Source of the DNA: Candidatus Zixiibacteriota bacterium
Lineage (GTDB): Bacteria > Zixibacteria > MSB-5A5 > RBG-16-43-9
Reading direction: 5' to 3'
NCBI GenBank assembly: GCA_029858245.1
Contig: JAOUFL010000091.1
Span: 1 to 8,951 of the forward strand
Length of the DNA: 8,951 bases
Part shown: piece by piece, positions 1 to 6,328 of the stretch
Layout: every line of letters begins with the position of its first letter
How positions within the stretch are numbered: the first letter of the stretch is position 1
The notes under the pieces: model-generated
Databases searched by the model: none
What the model saw: only the letters and a program-made list of their open reading frames with translations
Told to the model about the DNA's origin: nothing
Program-made: the position numbers and the translations under genes

Positions 1-2
1 TC

Positions 3-1124
3 ATAGTATGCTTAGCAGAGGATTGGGGAAGACTACCCTCCTCCTCCCAGCACATTATGAGGGTATTATCAAAAGAATACCCTATTCTCTGGGTAGATTC
101 CCTGGGGCTGAGAACTCCTTCCTTGAACAAAACCGATCTGAAAAGAATTTTTACAAAGTTTTATAAATTCTTATCAGGGATTAACGAAGTGGAACCAAAT
201 ATTTATATCTACTCTCCTGTTGTCCTCCCCTTTTTTCAAAATAGCCTGGCAAGAAAAATCAACCAGATCATTGTGACTTTTACCTTGAAATATTTCCTTT
301 ATCGGAAAAAAGCCCGAGTTGATCTTTTGTGGGTAGCCTGCCCTTCAGCTGAGTCTATAGTAGGTTGGTTAAACGAGAGAAAAAGCATCTATTATTGCGC
401 TGATGAATATTCCCAGTTCTCGGGCTATTCCAAAGTACTGGTAAAAGAGTTAGAGGAAAAGGTTTTAAAAAAAGTGGATTCGGTTTTAGTCGTCTCCGAG
501 AAGCTCTATCAAAGTAAAAAGGAATTAAACTCCAATATCTTTTTAATCCCGCATGGTGTTGAATTTAATCATTTTTCAAAATATAATCTTTCTCCAGTTG
601 ACCTTCCTCCTGAGCTGAATAAAATCAAAAAACCTGTCATCGGTTATTATGGACTGATTCGCGACTGGATAGATTTTGAGCTCTTAAAAGAAATCTCCCA
701 TAGAAAAGATTGGTCTTTGGTCCTGATCGGGCCTGTGAATACAGATACAAGTATAATTCGGGGATTAGATAATGTACACCTATTAGGTCCAAAAGATTAT
801 AAAAGCTTACCTCTTTATCTCCAAGGTTTTGATGTCTGTATTATTCCCTATAAACTTATGGAGGTTACAATTAATGCCCGTCCACTTAAGCTTTTCGAGT
901 ATATGGCTTCAGGTAAACCTGTGGTAAGCACTCCTCTACCTGCGGTTTTACCTTATAAGGAAGTAGTAGGAATTGGTTACACTAATGCAGGATTCGTTAA
1001 GCAGATTGAAAAATCACTTGAAGAAAAAGATAACATGTTTGTTCAGAAAAGGGTAGATTTAGCCCGGGAGAACTCCTGGGAGAATTTAGTGGAAAGAAGT
1101 TTAAAGAATCTTCTGTTCAATTAA
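3..1124 (+). CDS. Glycosyltransferase, GT-B fold, GT4-like (5' end outside window)
   Basis: Probable cytoplasmic glycosyltransferase that moves a sugar from a nucleotide-sugar donor in surface-polysaccharide synthesis. The frame is open to the left edge. The codons before the ATG at 57 read IVCLAEDWGRLPSSSQHI, which matches the usual N-terminal strand and DWG-x-P-S-S segment of this subfamily. The ATG at 57 is therefore internal, and the true start lies a few codons left of the window. Numbering from that internal Met, the GT-B linker region has YYCADEYSQFSG (about 112-123), and the donor-binding half has GYYGLIRDW (about 196-204) and LKLFEYMASGKPVV (about 277-290). E281 corresponds to the second Glu of the GT4 E-x7-E motif; the first is replaced by Asn273, as I recall for this subgroup. 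The stop lies 3 bp before the next gene. Donor and acceptor cannot be told from sequence. Confidence 0.85.
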   Translation: MVCLAEDWGRLPSSSQHIMRVLSKEYPILWVDSLGLRTPSLNKTDLKRIFTKFYKFLSGINEVEPNIYIYSPVVLPFFQNSLARKINQIIVTFTLKYFLYRKKARVDLLWVACPSAESIVGWLNERKSIYYCADEYSQFSGYSKVLVKELEEKVLKKVDSVLVVSEKLYQSKKELNSNIFLIPHGVEFNHFSKYNLSPVDLPPELNKIKKPVIGYYGLIRDWIDFELLKEISHRKDWSLVLIGPVNTDTSIIRGLDNVHLLGPKDYKSLPLYLQGFDVCIIPYKLMEVTINARPLKLFEYMASGKPVVSTPLPAVLPYKEVVGIGYTNAGFVKQIEKSLEEKDNMFVQKRVDLARENSWENLVERSLKNLLFN

Positions 1125-1127
1125 ACC

Positions 1128-2267
1128 ATGAGTCGAATCAAAGTCGCAATATTGATAGCAACCTACCGAATAGGCGGACCAGGAAAAGGGCTTATGGATT
1201 TCTGCGAAGTGGCACCAGATTATGGTTGTGAGCCATTACTGGTGGGATTTACACTGGGGAGAGAAACCTCCTCGCCGTTCATGCAAGAGGCTCTGAGGAG
1301 AAAAATCAAGGTCTTGAGCATAAGACATCATTTTAAATATGACCCTACCCCGTTAATTCAATTCTCCTCTATTCTAAAACAGCACAAGGTAAATATTATC
1401 CAGACTCACGGACATAAAGCCAATTTCATTGTTTTTATCTTGAGCAGATTTATATCCAAGCCCTGGATCTCCTTTGTTCATGGCTGGACAGACGAGGACT
1501 GGAAGATAAGAGCCTATAACCGAGTGGACAAATTACTGCTTAAATTCCCGGATAGGCTGGTTACGGTCTCAAAAGAAATGGCATTTAAGCTTTATTCTTC
1601 AGGTATCTCCCGGGATAAAGTTAAGATAATTAACAATGCGGTATCTGAAAAGGGAATACCAAAGGAAAATCCGCCTCTGGAGGTAAGAGATGCCTTAAAG
1701 ATACCCGAGGAGGATAGACTCTTAGGGGTAATCGGCAGGTTAAGCTCTGAAAAGGGCCAGATCCACTTTTTACAGGCATTTTCGGAGGTAATAAAAACTT
1801 TCCCTCAGGTAACCGCACTTATTGTGGGAGAAGGGCCGGATGAAAAAAAGTTAAAGGAATTCTGTATTTCAAAAAAAATACACCCAAAGGTGATCTTTAC
1901 CGGTTATCAGAAGGATATCACCTCAATTTACAAATCTCTGGACCTTGTTATTCTCCCTTCTCTATCAGAGGGTATGCCTAATGTAGCTTTGGAGAGCATG
2001 CTTTTGGGAACTCCTGTTATAGGGACAAAAGTCGGTGGGATTCCGGAAGTGATAACAGATCAAAAAACCGGAATGCTGATCCCTCCAGAAGATACCGCCT
2101 CCTTGACCCGGACTATCTTAGAGCTATTGAACAACAAAAGTAAAATGACGGTTCTTTCGGAAAATGCCAAACGCTTTATGCAGGAAAATTTCTCCCTGGA
2201 AAAAAGAGTGAAAAGCATAATTGAGCTCTATCAAGAAACTTTATCGGAGTATGAATCAGAAAATTAA
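1128..2267 (+). CDS. Glycosyltransferase family 4 (GT-B) protein
   Basis: 379-residue GT4-type glycosyltransferase, a normal length for the family. The N-terminal half is an acceptor-domain-like Rossmann fold with the glycine-rich loop RIGGPGKG (14-21), HGHKANF (94-100) and FVHGW (116-120). The C-terminal donor domain has GRLSSEKGQ (203-211), VGEGPDEKKL (233-242), FTGYQKDI (257-264) and the catalytic or donor-binding E-x7-E motif at E281 and E289, followed by LLGTPVIGTKVGG. No signal peptide or membrane segment is seen, so it is probably cytosolic or peripheral to the inner face. The ATG at 1128 is 3 bp after the previous stop and has no clear Shine-Dalgarno site, so translation probably depends on coupling to the upstream gene. 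The start is supported by the family-typical opening MSRIKVAILIATY. The sugar specificity is unknown. Confidence 0.9.
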   Translation: MSRIKVAILIATYRIGGPGKGLMDFCEVAPDYGCEPLLVGFTLGRETSSPFMQEALRRKIKVLSIRHHFKYDPTPLIQFSSILKQHKVNIIQTHGHKANFIVFILSRFISKPWISFVHGWTDEDWKIRAYNRVDKLLLKFPDRLVTVSKEMAFKLYSSGISRDKVKIINNAVSEKGIPKENPPLEVRDALKIPEEDRLLGVIGRLSSEKGQIHFLQAFSEVIKTFPQVTALIVGEGPDEKKLKEFCISKKIHPKVIFTGYQKDITSIYKSLDLVILPSLSEGMPNVALESMLLGTPVIGTKVGGIPEVITDQKTGMLIPPEDTASLTRTILELLNNKSKMTVLSENAKRFMQENFSLEKRVKSIIELYQETLSEYESEN

Positions 2268-3363
2268 AATAGTTCATCTGAATAATACCAGTTCCATCGG
2301 AGGGGCAGAGCAGGTTATTCTGGACCTGGCTTCTTATATCAATCCTGATAGATTTAAATCCTACGTTGGTGTATTCAGGGAAGGGGAGCTTACCCGAGAG
2401 ATAAGAAGAAGAGATATTAAATCCCTGAAGCTCAAGGAAAGCACCCAGGTCTATGATTATAAGTTCCTAAAGAGCCTGATGCAGGTTATCAAACAGAACC
2501 GGATTGATATTATCCATTCCCATACCTGGGGCACTGACTTCTATGCTTACTGGGTTTCAAGAATATTGAAAATCCCGCTGATAACCACGGTTCACAATCG
2601 ATATTATATCTTCCAGAAATGGAGCAGAAGGTTCTCTTATAAATTCTTTATCAGCCACATTGAAAAAATAGTGGCAGTCTCCAAAGACATAAAGGACCTG
2701 CTTATAAAAAATCTTAAACTTCCAACCCAGAAAATTAAATTAATTTATAATGGTATTGATATCCATAAATTTGAAGATAAAAAGGGTATGGAAAAAATAA
2801 GAGATGATCTTAAGATCTCTAAGGATGATATAATTTTAGGAAACGTGGGGAATTTAAGGGAGGTCAAGGACCACTATACTCTGATCCTGTCATTCAGTAA
2901 AATCATTCCCAATTTCCCCCGGGTAAAACTTTTGATAATCGGAGAGGGAGAGTTGAAGTCTAACCTGCTTATGCTCTGTTCAGAACTGGGATTAGAGCAA
3001 AAGGTAATTTTCCTGGGACATAGAGAAGATGTGCCTTCCTTCTTAAATCTGATAGATATATTTGTGCTATCCTCCCGTATGGAAGGCTGCTCTATATCTA
3101 TCCTGGAAGCTATGGCTTCAGGAAAACCAGTAGTTGCCACCAGAGTCGGTGGCAACCCTGAGTTAATTCTTGATCAGGAAAATGGTTTCCTTGTACCTCC
3201 AGCAGAACCTGAAAAACTGGCTGAAAAAATATCTATTTTACTGAAAGATGAAGAGCTGCGGAAAAATATGGGCGAAAAGGGCAAAAAGAAAGCTAAGGAT
3301 AAATTCTCTTTAGAGAGGATGATAAAAGATTACGAGGAACTTTATTCTACTTTTAACATATGA
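2251..3363 (+). CDS. Glycosyltransferase family 4 (GT-B) protein
   Basis: A second complete GT4 enzyme, 370 residues from the ATG at 2251. That start gives the typical opening MNQKIKIVHLNNTSSIGGAE with the glycine loop SIGGAE (15-20). A TTG at 2221 would add ten residues unlike the family and is not preferred. Other landmarks are IIHSHTWGTD (87-96), TTVHNRY (112-118), the hinge-side LIYNGIDIHKF (164-174), GNVGNLREVKDH (197-208), the E-x7-E motif at E278 and E286, and MASGKPVVATRVGG (288-301). It overlaps the upstream gene by 17 bp. A GGAG at 2246-2249 lies only one base from the ATG, too close for a standard ribosome site, so coupling is likely. It shares domain order with the preceding gene but differs widely in sequence, so the two probably add different sugars. 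The stop overlaps the next start. Confidence 0.9.
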   Translation: MNQKIKIVHLNNTSSIGGAEQVILDLASYINPDRFKSYVGVFREGELTREIRRRDIKSLKLKESTQVYDYKFLKSLMQVIKQNRIDIIHSHTWGTDFYAYWVSRILKIPLITTVHNRYYIFQKWSRRFSYKFFISHIEKIVAVSKDIKDLLIKNLKLPTQKIKLIYNGIDIHKFEDKKGMEKIRDDLKISKDDIILGNVGNLREVKDHYTLILSFSKIIPNFPRVKLLIIGEGELKSNLLMLCSELGLEQKVIFLGHREDVPSFLNLIDIFVLSSRMEGCSISILEAMASGKPVVATRVGGNPELILDQENGFLVPPAEPEKLAEKISILLKDEELRKNMGEKGKKKAKDKFSLERMIKDYEELYSTFNI

Positions 3364-4508
3364 CCACTTTATTGGTAATCCTATTTCTTTTGGTGTTATA
3401 TACCTTTTGGGGATATTATCTACTCCTTAAACTCATATCTTTTTTTTATTCGAATCCTGTTAAGAAGAGTGATTATTTCCCTGTAATTAACCTGCTAATT
3501 CCCGTTTATAACGGAGAAAAAGTTGTCGCTGACAAACTAAGGAATTGTCTGAAGCTTGATTACCCAGAAGATAAACTCAGGATAACTGTCATCTCGGACT
3601 CATCCACAGATAAGACCGAGGAGATTGTTGCTTCATTTAAGGATAAAAAAATTAAGCTTCTACGTCTTGAAAAAAGAGGAGGTAAAACCAGGGCTTTGAA
3701 CCTGGCTATAAAGGAGGTGCAGGGCGAGCTTGTCTTTTTCACCGATGCCTCCACCCTCCTTGAAGAGGATTCTCTAAGAAAGATAGCCGAAAATTTCAAA
3801 GACCCGTCCGTTGGCTGCGTTAGCGGGGAGGACAGGAGCATTCTCAACTTCTCGGAAAAATCCTCTTCTGGAGAAGGGTTGTATGTTGATCTTGAAATGA
3901 AGCTGAGAAGGCTGGAGAGCGCAATTGGAAACCTGACCGGGGTGAGTGGCTGCCTTTATGCTGTAAGAAAAGAGCTTTTAGCTGAAATACCCCATGACCT
4001 CATCGATGATTTTTATCTACCCTTGCAGGTGGTGAAAAAGGGAAAAAGAGTGGTGTCAGAGCCTGAAGGAATAGCCTTCGTTTCCAGAGTCAAAAATTTC
4101 AAGGAGGAGTTTATAAGAAGGAGAAGAACTGCCCTGGGAGGGCTGGAGGTATTCTTCTCCGAGCTTTCCTTATTAAACCCTTTTAGATACGACTTGTTCA
4201 GCATAAGTTATTTAAGCCATAAGCTCTTGCGGTGGCTTACCCCGTTTTTACTTTTACTTTTATGCCTGACCAACCTCTTCCTTCTGAGCAAGCACATTAT
4301 CTTCAAGCTTAGTTTTGCCCTCGGGCTTTTCTCCGTTTTGATTGCCCTTCTCTACTGGTTTTTTTCGTTCAATAAAGAACTTAAAGGAATCTTTTCATTT
4401 TCAGAATCCGTCTTTTATTTTTATCTGGTAAACTTAGCCATACTGTCAGCCTGGATAAAATTCTTTCTGGGCAAAAGGGAAACTGTCTGGGAACCATCTA
4501 AAAGATAA
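3360..4508 (+). CDS. Membrane-associated glycosyltransferase family 2 (GT-A)
   Basis: 382-residue GT2 enzyme resembling the membrane-anchored polysaccharide synthase-type group. One hydrophobic helix lies at about 4-30. A cytosolic GT-A domain follows, with LLIPVYNGEK (45-54), ISDSSTDKTEE (78-88), the GGKTRALN donor loop (107-114), FTDAS (127-131; D129 at the DxD position, though the motif reads D-A-S), IDDFYLP (215-221; the catalytic-base Asp region) and RRRRT (253-257), where processive enzymes have Q/R-x-x-R-W. Three C-terminal membrane helices lie at about 290-309, 315-335 and 350-369. Tryptophan is absent from the last motif, so processivity is uncertain. It starts with an ATGA overlap on the previous gene, implying translational coupling. 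It is probably the inner-membrane synthase or chain-starting enzyme of this locus; substrate unknown. Confidence 0.87.
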   Translation: MTTLLVILFLLVLYTFWGYYLLLKLISFFYSNPVKKSDYFPVINLLIPVYNGEKVVADKLRNCLKLDYPEDKLRITVISDSSTDKTEEIVASFKDKKIKLLRLEKRGGKTRALNLAIKEVQGELVFFTDASTLLEEDSLRKIAENFKDPSVGCVSGEDRSILNFSEKSSSGEGLYVDLEMKLRRLESAIGNLTGVSGCLYAVRKELLAEIPHDLIDDFYLPLQVVKKGKRVVSEPEGIAFVSRVKNFKEEFIRRRRTALGGLEVFFSELSLLNPFRYDLFSISYLSHKLLRWLTPFLLLLLCLTNLFLLSKHIIFKLSFALGLFSVLIALLYWFFSFNKELKGIFSFSESVFYFYLVNLAILSAWIKFFLGKRETVWEPSKR

Positions 4509-4518
4509 AACATTCTTT

Positions 4519-4522
4519 AAGG
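4519..4522 (+). promoter_or_regulatory. Ribosome binding site for the TTG-started deacetylase gene
   Basis: AAGG lies seven bases before the TTG at 4530. A TAA in the same frame at 4518-4520 blocks any longer reading, and the next in-frame ATG is deep inside the NodB domain. Together these make TTG the only sensible start. Confidence 0.55.
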
Positions 4523-4529
4523 TACAGTC

Positions 4530-5336
4530 TTGAACAGAATTCTAATTTTGCTTTACCACCGGATCTTATCCCGGGAAGAAACCCTCTCGAGCTTTAAAGC
4601 GGAGGATAGAGTCTATCCTTTAAAGGTGGAGGAATTTACCAAACAGTTAGAGTATCTATACTACAACAAATGGTCTACCCTATCAGTTAGCCAATTAGTT
4701 GATCATTTGCAGGACAAAACCTCTATCCCTGAAAAGTCTGTAATAATCTCGTTTGACGATGGTAATCAATCCGATTATACCGTTGCCTTCCCCTTGCTTA
4801 AAAGATATAACTTCAAAGCAGCATTTTTCCTGACCACAGATTTTATTGAGAAACCTGGCTTTTTAAAAACATCTCAAATCCTGGAAATGAGTAAAGAAGG
4901 TATGGAATTCGGCACTCATGGAAAAAGTCATAAATTTCTCCCCTCTTTGGAAGAGAAGGAATTAAAAATGGAGCTAAGGGATTCGAAAAGAGAGTTAGAG
5001 GAGTTGCTGGAAAAAGAAATCAAAATACTCAGCCTGCCAGGAGGGTATAATAATTCTATGATTAAAAAAGTGGCTATGGCAGTTGGTTACAAAGGAATAT
5101 GCTCCTCCGAGTTCTGGTGGAACGATAATAAAACAGATCCTCTGGAACTTAAAAGGGGCTCTTTAAGATATGGTGATTCTTTAACCTATTTTATCTCCCT
5201 GGTTAATATGGATAAAATGCTCTACTTTAAAAAGAAACTTAAAGATAAATCATTGAATTTACTCAAAACCTTTTTAGGGCCTGATAAATACTTCAAGTTC
5301 TGGAATCTATACCAGAAAATAATACAGAAAAGCTGA
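4530..5336 (+). CDS. Polysaccharide deacetylase, NodB/CE4 family
   Basis: 268-residue carbohydrate esterase family 4 protein, expected to remove acetyl groups from N-acetylated sugars using a divalent metal. The N-terminal strand ILILLYHRI (4-12) is a typical opening. Motif 1 is SFDDG (74-78), with D76 the likely base and D77 a metal ligand. Motif 2 is THGKSH (129-134), with H130 and H134 as metal ligands. A motif-3-like segment SLPGGY (168-173) and a later AVGYKG complete the core. The 13 residues before the fold are not a signal peptide, and no lipobox or other membrane segment is seen. The enzyme therefore looks cytoplasmic, or exported by another route. Many export-linked deacetylases are periplasmic, so this is worth noting. 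It starts at TTG 4530, 21 bp after the GT2 gene, and probably ends the polysaccharide operon. The basic C-terminus (about 225-268, Lys/Leu-rich) could contact membrane or substrate. Confidence 0.88.
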   Translation: MNRILILLYHRILSREETLSSFKAEDRVYPLKVEEFTKQLEYLYYNKWSTLSVSQLVDHLQDKTSIPEKSVIISFDDGNQSDYTVAFPLLKRYNFKAAFFLTTDFIEKPGFLKTSQILEMSKEGMEFGTHGKSHKFLPSLEEKELKMELRDSKRELEELLEKEIKILSLPGGYNNSMIKKVAMAVGYKGICSSEFWWNDNKTDPLELKRGSLRYGDSLTYFISLVNMDKMLYFKKKLKDKSLNLLKTFLGPDKYFKFWNLYQKIIQKS

Positions 5337-5344
5337 TATTATGG

Positions 5345-5384
5345 AAATTGATTAATGACTACATTTTTTTAGAAAATTCAATTT
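5345..5384. repeat. AT-rich inverted repeat upstream of the promoter
   Basis: AAATTGA at 5345-5351 is the exact reverse complement of TCAATTT at 5378-5384. A small AATG/CATT pair (5354-5357 and 5362-5365) lies inside, followed by a run of seven T at 5364-5370. The element sits after the deacetylase stop and just before the -35 box. It could be an operator or a weak terminator for the polysaccharide operon. Chance is possible in such AT-rich DNA. Confidence 0.25.
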
Positions 5385-5390
5385 ATTTAC

Positions 5391-5418
5391 TTGACAACCT
5401 ATGTAATGTTTATATAAT
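5391..5418 (+). promoter_or_regulatory. Sigma70-type promoter of the small exported-protein gene
   Basis: TTGACA at 5391-5396 and TATAAT at 5413-5418 both match the housekeeping consensus exactly, with a 16-bp spacer. Transcription would begin near 5424-5426. This leaves about 25 bases of leader before the ATG at 5451, including its ribosome site. The promoter separates the polysaccharide operon from what follows and may also feed the STAS gene, because no clear terminator lies between them. Confidence 0.8.
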
Positions 5419-5437
5419 AATTTAATTTGATGCTTAC

Positions 5438-5445
5438 AAGAGGGG
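5438..5445 (+). promoter_or_regulatory. Ribosome binding site for the small exported protein
   Basis: AAGAGGGG has its GAGG core seven bases before the ATG at 5451. This favours 5451 over the in-frame TTG at 5427 and ATG at 5430. Those lie within a few bases of the predicted transcription start and have no ribosome site. Confidence 0.65.
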
Positions 5446-5450
5446 TAAAA

Positions 5451-5867
5451 ATGGTTTTTAGAACTGGTTGGACAGTTTACTTACTTGTCTTTATTTGTAT
5501 ACTCCTTAGTTCTGAGGTAACAGGGCAATCCGGAGTTATGCCCTGTAAGGCTTATGGAACTGTAAAATATAAGGGAAATTCGGTGCCTGATGAATGTGAG
5601 GTTAAAGCTTTAATCCAGGGAACAGAATACGCTAATACCAAAGTTACACAAAGTAACTATTATCTTTCCATTCCGGCAGATGACCTATCCACTCAGAAAA
5701 AAGAGGGATGGGTACAGGATGAATATATAACTTTGAAGGTGGAGGGTTATTCGGGGGTTACACTTTTCAAAGCAAAATCCGGCGATACGAATATAAATAT
5801 AAACTTAACCACGATGGGAGTGCTTAATCTTACCACCTGGGGAAAGATAAAAGCCCTTTTTAAATAG
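5451..5867 (+). CDS. Small exported protein of unknown function, beta-sandwich-like
   Basis: 138 residues from the ATG at 5451. A short basic start (R4) and hydrophobic stretch (about 9-19), then SSEVTGQ, look like a Sec signal peptide cut near residue 25-26. No lipobox is seen. The mature part, about 110 residues, has alternating strands with the pattern GTVKYKGNSVP (36-46), ALIQGTEYANTKV (53-65), YYLSIPADD (70-78), EYITLKVEGY (91-100) and INLTT (117-121). This resembles repeat units of transthyretin-like or carboxypeptidase-regulatory-like beta-sandwich domains often found in secreted proteins, but I cannot assign a family. C32 and C49 could form a disulfide. Its own strong promoter implies high expression. 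It might bind surface polysaccharide or act as an envelope component; this rests only on its position beside the glycan locus. Confidence 0.75.
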   Translation: MVFRTGWTVYLLVFICILLSSEVTGQSGVMPCKAYGTVKYKGNSVPDECEVKALIQGTEYANTKVTQSNYYLSIPADDLSTQKKEGWVQDEYITLKVEGYSGVTLFKAKSGDTNININLTTMGVLNLTTWGKIKALFK

Positions 5868-5911
5868 TTAGAAGTTGAAACCTAATCACTCATTCTGCGT
5901 AAAAGTTAAAT

Positions 5912-5918
5912 GAGGAGG
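5912..5918 (+). promoter_or_regulatory. Strong ribosome binding site for the STAS gene
   Basis: GAGGAGG lies five bases before the ATG at 5924. It is the best Shine-Dalgarno match in the window and suggests the antagonist is translated more efficiently than the kinase downstream. Confidence 0.75.
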
Positions 5919-5923
5919 AAATA

Positions 5924-6262
5924 ATGAAATTGACTGCACGGGAAGATCGCGGAATAATGATCTTGGAACCAAAGGGGAAGATCATGGGAGGCCCGGATGC
6001 AACTGTATTACATGACAAATTGCATGAACTCATAAATCAGGGAAAGAAGAAGGTTGTAATAGACCTGGCTAAGGTAGACTGGATGAACAGCACCGGCCTG
6101 GGTATCCTTATCTCCGGATTAACAACCATGCGAAATAACGGCGGAGAACTGAAATTATGTAATGTAACCGAAAAGATCCAGAGCCTTTTGACCATTACCA
6201 AACTAATTACTATATTTGAGACCTTTGATACTATTGAGCAGGCAGTCGCAAGCTTCAATTAA
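5924..6262 (+). CDS. Anti-sigma factor antagonist, STAS domain (RsbV/SpoIIAA type)
   Basis: 112-residue single-domain STAS protein of normal length for the family. It is a cytosolic partner-switching component. In its dephosphorylated form such a protein binds the cognate GHKL kinase and frees the kinase's target, and phosphorylation on a conserved Ser turns it off. Key features are the N-terminal strand pair around IMILEPKGKI (11-20), VVIDLAKVDWMNSTGLGILI (44-63) holding the phosphorylation loop with Ser56 followed by Thr57-Gly-Leu-Gly, the strand GGELKLCNV, and the last helix ending at residue 112. The kinase and phosphatase genes follow directly, which strongly supports the role. A separate promoter is not obvious, so transcription may come from 5391 through the small exported-protein gene. 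Two hairpins follow the stop. Confidence 0.92.
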   Translation: MKLTAREDRGIMILEPKGKIMGGPDATVLHDKLHELINQGKKKVVIDLAKVDWMNSTGLGILISGLTTMRNNGGELKLCNVTEKIQSLLTITKLITIFETFDTIEQAVASFN

Positions 6263-6265
6263 AGA

Positions 6266-6297
6266 TTCTTTTACGGGAATAACTATTCTCAAAAGAA
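6266..6297 (+). other. Intercistronic hairpin after the STAS gene
   Basis: The outer arms TTCTTTT (6266-6272) and AAAAGAA (6291-6297) are exact reverse complements. The inner arms GGGAAT (6275-6280) and ATTCTC (6285-6290) pair with one G-U. A two-base AC bulge lies at 6273-6274 and the loop is AACT. The result is a 13-bp stem starting four bases past the STAS stop. No U-run follows, so it is more likely an mRNA-stabilising or processing structure, or an operator in DNA, than a terminator by itself. Confidence 0.5.
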
Positions 6298-6299
6298 CT

Positions 6300-6328
6300 A
6301 AAGGTAGGTCGATATGCCTACCTTTTTT
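6300..6328 (+). terminator. Terminator-like hairpin overlapping the kinase start region
   Basis: AAAGGTAGG (6300-6308) pairs exactly with CCTACCTTT (6317-6325) around the eight-base loop TCGATATG, and the T-run extends to 6328. This is the shape of an intrinsic terminator, though only four pairs are G-C, so it may be partial. The 5' arm also contains the Shine-Dalgarno-like AAGGTAGG, and the loop contains the ATG at 6314. The same hairpin could instead limit translation of the kinase. Which role applies depends on whether the kinase starts at 6314 or 6338. Confidence 0.5.

Noticed and set aside
1630..1818. Reverse-strand reading frame of 62 codons
   Set aside because: It lies wholly inside a well-supported glycosyltransferase gene, is composition-driven and resembles no protein. 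The same applies to reverse frames at 2874-3155, 3560-3847, 4013-4204, 6037-6258 and 6391-6678.
1128..3363. Recent tandem duplication of the two complete GT4 genes
   Set aside because: They share fold, motif order and E-x7-E, but the sequences outside the motifs differ greatly, with no long shared stretch. This fits ordinary family membership rather than a recent copy.
5364..5370. Seven-T run after the deacetylase as an intrinsic terminator
   Set aside because: The only stem ending at the run is four base pairs (AATG/CATT), three of them A-T, which is too weak to support a terminator call.
5427..5450. Longer start (TTG 5427 or ATG 5430) for the small exported protein
   Set aside because: These codons fall within a few bases of the expected transcription start, have no ribosome site, and would spoil the signal peptide start. 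ATG 5451 has a good ribosome site.
5875..5911. Separate promoter for the STAS gene
   Set aside because: TTGAAA at 5875-5880 has no acceptable -10 box at 16-18 bp. The best A/T-rich hexamer is about 25 bp away.
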